Origin: Sipunculus nudus
Taxonomy: Eukaryota; Annelida; Sipuncula; Golfingiida; Sipunculidae
Length of the DNA stretch: 64,000 nt
Direction of reading: 5' to 3'
Assembly (NCBI GenBank): GCA_026874595.1
Contig: CM049316.1
Location: forward strand, 15,565,839 to 15,629,838
Made by a program: the position numbers and the translations under genes. Below the pieces are notes generated by a model that worked only from the letters and a program-made list of their open reading frames with translations, was not told where the DNA came from and ran no database searches. Numbering within the stretch: position 1 is the first letter of the stretch; each line of letters opens with the position of its first letter. Shown here one piece after another: positions 47,655-57,646 of this stretch.

Positions 47655-48505
47655 GTATTTGTGCAAAATGGTTTTGACTAAAAAAAACTATTGTTAACGA
47701 AACTAAACATACCCTAGCAGTCCAGCCACTGGGTTGTTGATGATAATCCATTACTTGTGTAATTATGTTACCTAAGGGACTGATAGAGAAGAAAGTATAA
47801 ATATGCTGCATAAAATATGTGCATGTTACAATATACACTCTAGGTACTGAGATGCATAATAAGTGAATACTAATTTGTCTTAGTGTAAATTTAGTATTTG
47901 TGTGTAAGGCACAATACAGAGGTGTCATGTTCAAATATAGCAATATGTACTCTTGATACATGAAATTAATCCTGAAGTAATATATAAAACATTACTAAAG
48001 CAGTACATCTACTATAATATATACCATTGATAACAAGGTCCAATATACAAATAATGCATTAACAATCATTAGGCACACCCTTAGAAAATTAATGTCAGTC
48101 TCAAATAAAGAAAAAATGTATCCGTTGAAATGTACACTTATTGAGTTAGAATGCATATATACAATTGAAAATGAAAGAATACATGAGAAATAAAATAAAT
48201 CTGTCACAACATATTCTTTGTGATGGGATGTCACACTTTTGATTAAACTTTGTATATAATATTCGTTTCTAATCCTGGAATACGATGTTGTGAAAGTACA
48301 AAAGTAACAATACACACTCTTGGTATTAAATTGCAATTTTGCAATACTAAGGCTACACTTCTGCTATAATATACACTAATGGTACTAAAGTGCAAAGTAT
48401 AAATAGTACAACAACTAACAAATTTCATTGTATACACCCTTGGTACTGTAAAAAAATACTCAATAAAGATAAAAATTAATGTCTCTTGTAAAGTACACAG
48501 GTAGA
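47655..48505. repeat. Left-arm-only segment with repeated 'tacactcttggtact' words
   Basis: The right arm joins agtatata directly to cttgccaaagc near 57285, so these 0.85 kb are either deleted there or inserted here. The segment repeats variants of aatatacactcttggtact several times (near 47830, 47945, 48310, 48370 and 48430), which makes unequal deletion likely. Confidence 0.55.
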
Positions 48506-48817
48506 ATGCAATATACTATCAATAAACAGAAAGAATTTAAAAAAAAAACACTGGTACACGAAAAATAAAATAAATCTATCACAGCATGTTCTCTGTAATG
48601 TGGTATTTCTGCTTATCATTACTGATCTGTTACTCTTAGTACTAGTTCATTAATGTGAATGATATAATAGATAGCAACGTGTGAAATGCAAGGAAAAAAT
48701 AGATACTGATAGTTACATGTTCTTTCTTTTATCATTCCGAGATTTATGAAGGTTAAGCCGGTCAAGTCAAGTTTGTTTTATAAGGTTACTATGGCCCTAT
48801 TTTGTATTTATAACCTA

Positions 48818-49744
48818 CTAGCTGATGAACCCGGTATACCGGGCTTTTTTCCACGGTTTCGGAGATTTATTTACTGAGATATTGAATGTTGGCTCAATAG
48901 TGGGATACTCCCGGAATACGATATGTACAAATAATTTTTACTGTTATTTTGTGGCGCTGTGGTCGTGGCAAAAATCATATCCCGGTATGTTTACCCTGAA
49001 GACCTGGTCAGTGATGGTTTACATTGCGAACCGGAATGAGACGCGGAGGCATACAGTGTTTCGTTGATATTTGACTGGTTTCTATCGTTAGTCGTATGAA
49101 GAATAGGTTGATGTGAGGAACACATGAAAGATTAATTAAATGTACGTTGCAAGGAAACTGTTCCTGAAGAAGGAAACAGAAATATGCATACATCGTAAGT
49201 AGCAGAAGCGGACCCAGCGGAACTCCGTGCAGTGGGTCCGTATCCCATTTTCAGCCATGCAGCCGTGCACCGCAACCTTTTTTTATCATCGTATCAGACA
49301 CATTTTGGCCTGAAACCCCGACACCACCCAAGCCCTATTCCTGAAACTGGGACCTTGAATTAGGTTTGTCATTGATCCTCCTGGGTTGAACTTTTCATTT
49401 CATAAAGCGAGAAACATGTGTTTTTCTCTTTTACTGTCCACGCAGGTGGGTCAAATCCCTCATTGAAAGCAAGCGTTATTCATATGAACAATAGTCCTTA
49501 GTGTTAGAGGTTAAGTGACCACGATGCACGCATTCCGGTGATTGCCAAAGGCAGTTCGGCTGTGCTCGGTAAAAAAAACCGGAAAAATCACTCAAAATTA
49601 TATGTATATTAAAAATGATTTATTTTCATATCGCCTATGTTACTGCGGGGATAATAACCTTTAAAATGATGTATGGCACAATGTTGAACACAACGCGGTT
49701 ATAGATAACACTGCGAACAAACGTGAACCGAATTCCTTATTAGA
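48818..49744 (-). mobile_element. Non-autonomous Helitron-like element
   Basis: On the minus strand the 927-bp insert starts TCTAATAAGG just after an A and ends ATCAGCTAG just before a T. Its 3' end carries a 14-bp perfect palindrome (cccggtataccggg, 48830-48843) eight bases before the terminal CTAG. These are the Helitron rules: TC start, hairpin near CTRR, A/T host site and no target duplication. The right arm has an uninterrupted site (near 56970-56980). No Rep-helicase gene is present. Confidence 0.65.
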
Positions 49745-51081
49745 TAATTATAAAAGTTTGTATGCTTGTATTAAGAATCTACTTAGATTACAAAGGTCCT
49801 CTCCTTTGCTGCCCATCAGTAGAATGAGTTTGTACTTTTTTTTGTAATAAAATTTCTTAATGTAGTTTTGCGTAGAGTCATAATTTCCCTATTTTCACAT
49901 TTTAAGAGGAAGTGGAATTCATCCACAACTACAAAACTGTCACATTTACTACATAACCTGTCTTGTCTTTTAATATTCTGGTGCCTGCCTATTTCTATTG
50001 GTCATTTGTGGTTACTTATTCTGAGTTTACACCAGCCATCCTCTGTTTAGTTGGGAGTTCAGTTAGACATATTTAAAAAACCAGGGAAGATTTGATATGT
50101 TTATAGAGTGAACTGCATTTAGGACTTCTATCCACTTCTGCTAACCATTTGTGTGTGTGTGCATCTTCAATGTTTCTTATTAGCAGAGACATTATGTGGG
50201 GAGCCTGGTCCCCATATTCAAAATTACAGTCTCCCAAACCATGGTCATGAAACATTGTTCTAATGGCTCTTGCCAAGCTTGTTGTGGCTGTGTTATTCAT
50301 GGAGTTAAAGATGCCTATCCTGTAGATCTGATAACTAAATTAATCCTGTTTTGCCATAACGAGTCTATTCCAGAAGTTTGTTATTCTTTGTTTAATTAGT
50401 AAATCAATTGGAAATCTACCTAATTCTCCATATATCATAATCTTTGGTGTAGATTTATTTACCCACATCACCATTTTACAAAATTTTAGATGCATCCTTT
50501 CTAGGATGGCTGTATTATCAAATTTCCAGACCTCACATCCATACAACAGGATCGGTATCACTATTTTATCAAACATATCAAGCTGTAGATCAATTGGTAA
50601 ATCAATTGGCGACATTTTTTGTATACACTACACACAGCCCTGTTTGTAGAATCATGTGCTGCTTTTATAGCCTGTGTGAATTAACCATTATACGAAAATG
50701 TTACTCCTAAATACTTAAAGCTGTCACTACTTAATAACTGCTTGGTTAAAACTTTTCGCTCGGTAATAGGCTTTTCTCAATAATTTTTTTTCTTCACTTA
50801 AGTGGAAATTTGCCTGTTTGTTTCCTTTTTTTAACTGTGATCATTCTCTCTTTACCGAATGCTTTGTCTGCCGCTTCAATAAAAATATTATTAGTTAATC
50901 ATTTATACAATTTATGGACAAGCTATTACTATCCACAGCATCCATAAGTGAGCTGACAGCTTCAACTGAGAAATTTAGTACATAAACCTTGACTTTTCAT
51001 TATTCCACATCTTACGATGGGTTTTGGTAAGTTGCTGCCCAGTGTCCCGACTATCCACTCCCATCCAGCAACTGCTTGTGG

Positions 51082-51930
51082 CTATGTCTTGCCCGTTGTA
51101 CATTTAAGTGTCCAAATTATTCTACGGTGTTTATCAGAGAATACCGCGTGAAACTCCTGCGCCGTGAAGTTGCTTACTTTAGAGAGTATAACAGCATTGC
51201 CTATGGCATAGTCAATAACAGAGTTATCTTTTATGGTAGCTTTCCCTACTTTATCCCTTCCTAATCTGCCATTCATACAAAATAATGCTAATGACTTGCA
51301 CATTTCAATGAGACTGTGGCCATAATTATCAGGCCTTCTATTATCACAATTCTGTCTTTCAAGTGTAATACCAAGTTCATCTAGAGTGTTAATATCATTT
51401 AATATTTCTGTTAACTCTCTGTCTAGTTCCAGTTGTTCAATTAGGAGTTCACTAGTCTCAATGTAGTTTTTTAGGTATTGTGTGTGCGCATTAAAATATC
51501 CACATATACAAATGTAAAACTCGCCCTTCATAGATAGAATTTCATCCTGCAGTTCTAACATTGATTCACTGTGGTGGTACTTAGACCCTTCAGGCGGTAC
51601 ATATACATTACCAAGTGCTAAATCCTTATCTAAACCTGTAACAGCTTTATTTATGATAATCAGCTGTATGAGATCACTGCCTGACTGTTTAAAGGTGATA
51701 TATTTGTCCAGCCACTTTTTATAAACAACACACAGGCCACCCAATCTCACATTTGAACAGCGCTTCCTGTTTTTTATATAATTTCAAAGCCCATATCATT
51801 AACCTTGCTTGTTATATCATCAATATCTATATCATCCAGTTTGGTCTCACAAAAAGATATGTCATTTTTTTTCAAATTTTCAGTGAATTCTGGAATATTC
51901 AATTTACTTCCTAAACCACAGACATAACAA
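51082..51930 (-). pseudogene. LINE endonuclease (EEP type) fragment
   Basis: 222 open codons plus a damaged N-terminus. It begins near 51930 with GLGSKLNIPEFTENL and SFCETKLDD (the catalytic Glu box), then a stop, RLGGLCVVYKKWLDKYITF, LALGNVYVPPEG, FYICICGYFNAHT (where the usual GDFN is GYFN) and VFSDKHRRIIW (where SDH is SDK). Two changed catalytic motifs and a nonsense codon make it inactive. Confidence 0.7.
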
Positions 51931-52167
51931 CATTAAACATTTGAAGTTGACTCTTGACATGGTACTGAATAGTTATGTTCATATGAGTGTATTTCTTTGT
52001 GTTCAGGAAAGTTCAGAGTTTCCTTACCTTTGACTGGCACTCCATGCCTGTCCTATGCCCTAGTTTCAATGTCACCAATATTCAATATGTTACGGAACCT
52101 AATATAAGCAGATCACGTATGCATGATGAACACAAATTCTTTAACGGAGATAAAAAAAATCAGATTC

Positions 52168-52895
52168 TGTAACACTAGGCAGCGGGAAATGTCTAGAGGA
52201 ATGAATTAAGAAGTCAGTGGTTTTTTGTTAACAAATAACTATAATTTATTCTTAAAACAACCCTTACAATACAATACACTACATCAATACAATTATACAA
52301 TAAAACAGCGGTAAAGCAACAAGTCAATACAATCACAATACAATGTGCACAGTACCTGGATACCAACACCGTCACCACGATAAGTCCTTTAAATGTAAAC
52401 TCTCGGAGAATGACAGTCAAGTGTTAAGTTCTTGCAACAACCCAGAAAGTAAACTGAAGTCCAAATGCATAAAATCCAGGAGAAAGTCTTTGAAAATCTA
52501 TAATTGCCGCATTCTTTGGATAATGTCCTAGAATCTGACACACGCTTCTGCGTCCGCTGGAATCTTCTCTGCTCTCTGCATTCCCTTTCTAAAACACACC
52601 AGTTTATATACCTTCACACCTCAAGCCGAGAATTTTCCACTTCTCGAACAGTCTATAAGATCTTGCACAACACAGTCTACACGCGTTTCATGAATTCTCC
52701 AGAAAAACAGCGCTGTGTATCTCCATATACCAGGCTCATCACGTGACCCACGACAAAGCGTGAAAACCCAAGGCTAAACATGACAATGAGAGTTCAACCA
52801 GTGCGGATTAAACATAGAATGTAATACACGGCCAGACACGAGTGCCACAACAGGAGTTACGCCCGTATCACATAATAAAAAGAGCACCTGTAACA
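52168..52895 (-). repeat. 3' LTR of the Gmr1-like element
   Basis: TG...CA termini with extended inverted ends (tgtaaca / tgttaca), 728 bp, directly downstream of a polypurine tract. Its partner LTR is absent, so its age cannot be read. Confidence 0.7.
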
Positions 52896-53019
52896 CTCCC
52901 CCTTCTGTAAGAAAAAAGAAAGTTTTCACGCAAAACTTTCTTTTTGCGATCACAATCACTAAATTTTTACAACATCTAAAAAACATCTTATTTACAACAT
53001 TACATAAACATCTTGTTTA

Positions 53020-54630
53020 CAACATTTCATAAACATCTCGATAAGCAATCAGCAAGTACATTTTCTTTCCCTTTAATGTGTATGATATCAAGATTGTAAT
53101 CCTGTAAGAACAAACTCCATATCAACAATCTTTGATTTTTACACTTCAACTAGTTCATGAACGTGAGAGGATTGTGATCACTGAAGACAATGATAGGCCT
53201 GACTGATGAAGTAATATAAACTTCAAAATGTTGCAGCGCCAAAATCAAAGCAAAACATTCTTTTTCAATAGTGGAGTATTTTTTCTGGTTTGCATTAAAC
53301 TTTCTTGAGAAATAACAAATTGGATGATCTATGCCATCATTGCCTTCTTGTAACAACACAGCATCAACAGCAGTATCACGAGCATATACAGCTAACTTAA
53401 AATGTACAGAAAAGTCTAGGCATGCTATAACTGGTGAATTTTGCAGAATTGCTTTCAAATTCTGAAATGCATTTTCACACTGAACATTCCATACAAACTT
53501 TTGTTTTTTCTTTAACAAATTAGTAAAAGGTTCTGCTACAGCAGCAAAATTTGGACAAAACTTCCTGTAGTATCCAACCATACCAAGAAAACGCATTATT
53601 TGCTTTTTGTTCTCTGGTCTAGAAAATGCAGAAATAGCACTTATTTTAGAATCAACAGCTTTACCTGACTCTGCCCTACAATATGACCCAACAATGTTAC
53701 TTGTGCATGACAAAACTCGGATTTTACTAAGTTGACGGTAAGACGTGCTTCACTGGGTCTTTCGAAGAGGTCGCGAAGAATTTGCATATGTTTCTTCTGG
53801 GTGTCGCTGTACACGATGAGGTCATCAATATATGCGTCGCAGCCCTGAATGTCCTTGACAACCATATGGATGAGGCACTGGAACCTGGCTGGCGAGTTCT
53901 TCATGCCAAACGGCATAACTTTATACTGGTAGAGTCCTTGCGGCGTCACAAATGCGGACACTTCTTTCGCTCGTTCTGTCAGCGGAACTTGCCAGAATCC
54001 TTTTAGCAAGTCAAACTTGGAGACAAATCTTGAGCTACCGACTCTATCAATACAATCATCGATCCTCGGAATCAGGAACGTGTCAGTCTTCGTGACAGAG
54101 TTCAGTTTTCGATAATCTGTGCACATACGGTAAATTCCATCATATTTTTGCACAAGAATACATGGTGAACTGCAGTTACTATTACTAGGTTCAATAAAAT
54201 CATTGTCCAGCAAATATTGAATTTCATCCTGTAGATACTTTTGCTTTTCTGCATTCAGTCTATATGGATGTTGCTTAAATGCGCTTGCCTCGCCAACATC
54301 GACGTCATGGCACAACATGTTAGTTCGCGTTGGAATGTCACTAAACAAATGTTCATAATTCCGCAGCAGGTTCTTGAGATCTTGTTGTTGTTGTGCGTTC
54401 AGGTGTGACAATTTGGCATCCGGGTTGTTAAGCACATCTGAGTTTTTTAATGGTACTGTACCTCACTGAATGTCTACATCACACTTACAATAAGTATCTA
54501 CTTTAACTGGGTCAGGGTCAGTTTTTACACAATTAACAGCAGTAAAATTTTGTACAACATATGATGTGCTATTTCTGTCATAATATGGTTTCAACATGTT
54601 TACATGGCACAGCTGCTTTGCCTGCACTGA
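53020..54630 (-). pseudogene. Gmr1-like pol: integrase end, RT, RNase H
   Basis: Order on the minus strand: CHVNMLKPYYDR (54570-54610), a stop near 54466, HLNAQQQQDLKNLL..., LFSDIPTRTN, HDVDVGEASAFKQHPYRL, then RT motifs MCTDYRKLNSVTK, SKFDLLKGFWQVPL, MPFGMKNSPARFQ and DAYIDDLIVYS (YIDD at 53821-53832). After a frame change near 53680, RNase H follows: GMVGYYRKFCPNF, AVYARDTAVDAVLLQEG (catalytic DAS replaced by ARD), YSTIEKECFALILALQHFEV and FSDHNPLTFMN, a stop, and ENVLADCLSR. 'VPTRT...HDVDVG' and 'GIDHPICYFSRKF' are typical of Gmr1-type elements. Confidence 0.8.
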
Positions 54631-54636
54631 ATATTA

Positions 54637-54739
54637 ATGAGCTACGTCAGAGGCTGGAAATAGGTCAACAGTGTGGAGCAGCTTTGGAGCAGTTTCGTAG
54701 GGTTGGCGCCCCAGCTGTGTAAAACAGCCCTGCCCTAAA
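54637..54739 (+). other. Distal upstream flank of NTF2-like copy 3
   Basis: The words ttggagcagtttcgtaggg, gccccagct and acagccctgcc match the minus-strand DNA 170-230 bp upstream of copy 1 (6955-7015). In copy 1 the next bases are ATAACAGTCTATG; here that sequence resumes only at 57480. The intervening DNA is therefore a LINE inserted in the gene's upstream region. Confidence 0.7.
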
Positions 54740-54852
54740 TTCCGGTAGTGGCGGTATGAACGGACGTGCTGAATTGTAACAGTCAAAATTTGGCAACTTA
54801 TCATACATCGGAGTATATATTTCTTAACCGAATATCACCAACGTGTTGCGCA

Positions 54853-55588
54853 ATGTTGCAGTCTGCAGGGCGTCGACCTTCAGGCAGAAACGAATCTGTG
54901 AGAAACGGAGAGAATGAAGGTAGGCGGAACAGTGGGCGATATTCAGAGAAATCAAGCAATGGCCGTGAGCGTGAACCGCCACAAAACGCTGTAAACGTTG
55001 ATGAAATCACAGAAATAGTGAAAGAGAAAGTAGAGGACACAGTTAAGAGTTTGGAGGGTGCCCTGTCTAAAAAGGGGAAAGAAGAGAACAAAAAGACAGA
55101 GGAAAAAAATTGAGAAAATGGTGGGACATTTCCAGAGACAAACACTAGTCAGCAGGTACAAACTGGATGAGCTCGACCAGTACACAAGAAGAGAGAACAT
55201 AAAAATATGTGGGATCCTTGTAGAGGAAGATGAGGCCTCAGAGGTCACCACCGGTAAGACAGTTGAACTCCTTAGGAAGATAAATGTAAGCATCAAATCT
55301 TGTGATATTTCTGCATGCCACAGAGTCAGTTCAAGAACTAAGTCAGGCCCCAGACCAATTGTGTGTAAGTTTGTGTCCAGGCGAACAAAGGACAGAGTGA
55401 TAGAGAATAAGAAAAACTCAGGGTGGTACCAGGCCTGAAAGTCTACATTAATGAAATCTTGACTGCACTGAGGTTCAAGTTATTCCGATTTGTCAAGGCC
55501 TTGCCGAATGTGAATGAGAGGACAGTAAACACAAGAGATGGCAGGAGGATTTTGACGCGGTATTCTCTGATAAAGACTGTAGAATAGT
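54853..55588 (+). pseudogene. LINE ORF1 with coiled coil
   Basis: It begins MLQSAGRRPSGRNESV, a basic and Ser-rich N-terminus. A charged helix follows (VDEITEIVKEKVEDTVKSLE), then after a frameshift near 55105 LDELDQYTRRENIKICGILV and CHRVSSRTKSGPRPIVCKFV, the pattern of L1-type ORF1 proteins that coat LINE RNA. Another frame change near 55436 leads to VYINEILTALRFKLFRFVK. At least two frameshifts disable it. Confidence 0.7.
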
Positions 55589-56094
55589 TTGAACACTTAA
55601 ATGTACAACGGGCAAGACCACAGGCACAAGCAGTTGCTGGCTGGGAGGGGATAGTGGGGACACTGGGCAACAACTTACCAAAACCAATCGTAAGATGTGG
55701 AATAATTAAAAGTCAAAGGTTTATGTACTAAATATCTCAGTTGAAGCTGTCAGCTCACTTATGGATGCTGTGGACAGTAATAGCTTGTCCATAAATTGTA
55801 TAAATGTTAAAATAAATGATATTTTTTATTGAAGCGGCAGACAAAACATTTGGTAAAGAGAGGATGATCACAGTTAAAAAACAGTAAACAAACAGACAAA
55901 TTTCCATTTAAGAGAAGAGACTAAATTATTAAGAAAAGCCTATTTCCGCGCGAAAAGTTTTAACCAAGCAGTTATCAAGAAGTTGACAGCCCTAAGTATT
56001 TAGGAGTGACATTTTCGTATAACGGTTAATTCACACAGGCTATAAAAGCAGCACACGATTCTGCAAACAGGCCTATGTATAGTACATACAAAAA

Positions 56095-56975
56095 ATGTCG
56101 GCAATTGATTTACCAATAGATCTGCAGCTTGATATGTTTGACAAAATAGTGATACCGATCCTGTTGTATGGATGTGAGGTCTGGGAATTTGATAATACAG
56201 CCATCCTAGAAAGGATGCAACTTAAATTTTGTAAAATGGTGATGTGGGTAAATATATCTACACCAAAGATTATGATATATGGAGAATTAGGTAGATTTCC
56301 AATTGATTTACTAATTAAACAAAGAATAACAAACTTCTGGAATAGACTCGTTATGGCAAAACAGGTTAAATTTAGTTATCAGATCTACAGGATAGGCCTC
56401 TAACTCCATGAATAACACAGCTACAACAAGCCGGGCAAGAGCTATTAGAACAATGTTTCATGACCATGGTTTGGGAGAATGTAATTTTGAATATGAGGAC
56501 CAGGCTCCCCACATAAGGTATCTGCTGATAAGGAGCATTGAAGATGCACACACACAAAAATGGTTAGCAGATGTGGATAGAGGTCCTAAATGTAGTTCAC
56601 TCTATAAACATATCAAATCTTCCCTGGTTTTTTTAAATATGTCTAAATGAACTCCCAACTAAACAGAGGATGGCTGTGTGTAAACTCAGAATAAGTACCC
56701 ACAAATTACCAACAGAAATAGGCAGGCACCAGAATATTGAAAGACAAAACAGGTTATGTAGTAAATGTGACAGTATTGAAGTTGGGGATGAATTCCACTT
56801 CTTATTAAAATGTGAAAATAGGGAAATTGTGACTTTTCGCCAAAAATACATTAAGAAATTTTATTACAAAAAACCTAGCAAGTACAAACTCATTCAGCTG
56901 ATGGGCAGCAAAGGAGAGGACCTTTGCAATATAAGTAGATTCTTAATACAAGCATACAAACTTTTATATTTGTAG
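56095..56975 (+). pseudogene. LINE ORF2 C-terminus: RT end and zinc-ligand domain
   Basis: 56095-56403 reads DMFDKIVIPILLYGCEVWEF, LKFCKMVMWVN and IYGELGRFPIDLLIKQR, the region just after the RT thumb in mollusc LINEs. A second frame (56408-56650) continues, and a third (56670-56975) ends ISTHKLPTEIGRH, CSKCDSIEVGDEFHFLLKC, a CxxC...HxxxxC zinc-ligand set. Frameshifts separate the pieces. Confidence 0.75.
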
Positions 56976-57537
56976 GTTATAAATACAAAACAGGGCCATA
57001 GTAACCTTACATAACAAACTTGACTTGATCGGCTTAACCTTTATAAATCTCGGAACGATGAAAGAAAGAACATGTAACTATCAGTATCTATTTTTTCCTT
57101 TCATTTCACACGTTGCTACCTATTATATCATTTACATTAGTGAACAAGTACTAACTGTAACAGATCCGTAATGATAAGCAGAAATACCACATTACAAAGA
57201 ATATGCTGTGATAGATTTAGTTTATTTTTCGTGTACCAGTATTTTTTTAAAATTCTTTCCGTTTATTGATAGTATATACTTGCCAAAGCATGTAGCAATG
57301 TGTTTCTTTCATTTTTAAAATTCTAGTCCTATGTGCACTCAGGTTGTGTTACTCTTTGATCATTTATGTAATTTCCAACTCAGTTGTATTTTTAAGATGA
57401 TAATGCACCCATGTACTCTGGTGCTCCATACAATGTATATATTGTCTTGAGGCAATAAATTGTATTATATTGCATTGTATAACAGTCTATGGTCTGGGCT
57501 ATTAATCAAGGGGATAACACCTACTGGCTGTTACACA

Positions 57538-57568
57538 TTGCCACGTCTCGGCTTGTGGCAATTTAAAG
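57538..57568 (+). promoter_or_regulatory. Dyad and TATA-like box upstream of copy 3
   Basis: ttgccac (57538-57544) and gtggcaa (57555-57561) form a dyad that runs into atttaaag, 80 bp before the ATG. It is conserved with copies 1 and 2. Confidence 0.5.
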
Positions 57569-57646
57569 CACAGATGGAATACAGGGTCCCGCTATCTCTG
57601 ATGTTCTGATGTGTTTGTTTGCCCTTCATCGATGACCTCCAACAGA

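Larger units (their letters stand above)
37870..51150. repeat. Left arm of a large inverted duplication
   Basis: Read in reverse complement, this segment matches 55545-63541. Checkpoints in order are the terminal flank (37905-38160 with 63200-63515), noncoding DNA (38660-38870 with 62500-62690), the repeat array (40020-40860 with 60360-61300), exon 4 (41098 with 60117), the intronic repeats (45110-45960 with 58990-59860), exons 3, 2 and 1, the LINE tail (47461-47570 with 57350-57480) and the RT end (50340-50615 with 56095-56400). Identity by eye is about 93-96 per cent. The arm is longer than its partner because it holds a DIRS-like element, a Helitron-like element and an extra 0.85 kb (about 47655-48505). 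Confidence 0.9.
47455..52167 (-). mobile_element. Internally deleted EN-type LINE, left arm
   Basis: The 3' end is a microsatellite-like tail (caatacaatacaattta, 47461-47480) joined to the copy 2 promoter. Moving upstream on the minus strand there is a C-terminal piece with CCHC-like zinc ligands, a short RT end (FDKIVIPILLYGCEVW, IYGELGRFPIDLLIKQR, 50340-50615), and then, after only about 0.5 kb, the endonuclease (50.1-51.93 kb region; GNVYVPPEGSKY near 51600, ICGYFNAHT near 51500, FSDKHRRI near 51130). Almost all of the RT is missing, and the same deletion is in the right arm. It is interrupted by a Helitron-like element at 48818-49744 and ends at a Gmr1-type LTR. Confidence 0.75.
52168..54636 (-). 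mobile_element. Gmr1-like Ty3-group LTR retrotransposon, 5'-truncated
   Basis: The 3' LTR is 52168-52895 (728 bp, TGTTAC...TGTTACA on the minus strand), preceded by the polypurine tract AGAAGGGGGAG. Upstream come RNase H and RT. Before RT stands the peptide AKQLCHVNMLKPYYDR, the usual end of a Ty3 integrase. RNase H ends ENVLADCLSR and then stops about 125 bp before the polypurine tract, leaving no room for a downstream integrase. Integrase-before-RT is the hallmark of Gmr1 elements. The 5' LTR, gag, protease and most of the integrase are gone; the break at 54636 abuts a copy of the NTF2-like gene's upstream flank. Confidence 0.75.
54740..57480 (+). mobile_element. Internally deleted LINE, right arm, with ORF1
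   Basis: Its 5' end is fixed by the promoter flank (54739) and its 3' end by a tail, aataaattgtattatattgc (about 57456-57480). It contains a 5' UTR, ORF1 with frameshifts (54853-55560), a jump into the last codons of the endonuclease (55545-55620), RT scraps, an RT end (56095-56400) and a C-terminal zinc-ligand domain (56670-56975). At 2.74 kb it is about half the length of a full element. It shares its RT deletion with the left arm but keeps ORF1 where the left arm keeps the endonuclease. Confidence 0.75.

Noticed and set aside
48821-48835. ctgatgaac as a hammerhead ribozyme core
   Set aside because: No matching GAAA strand or stem III fold is present; it is part of the Helitron-like end.
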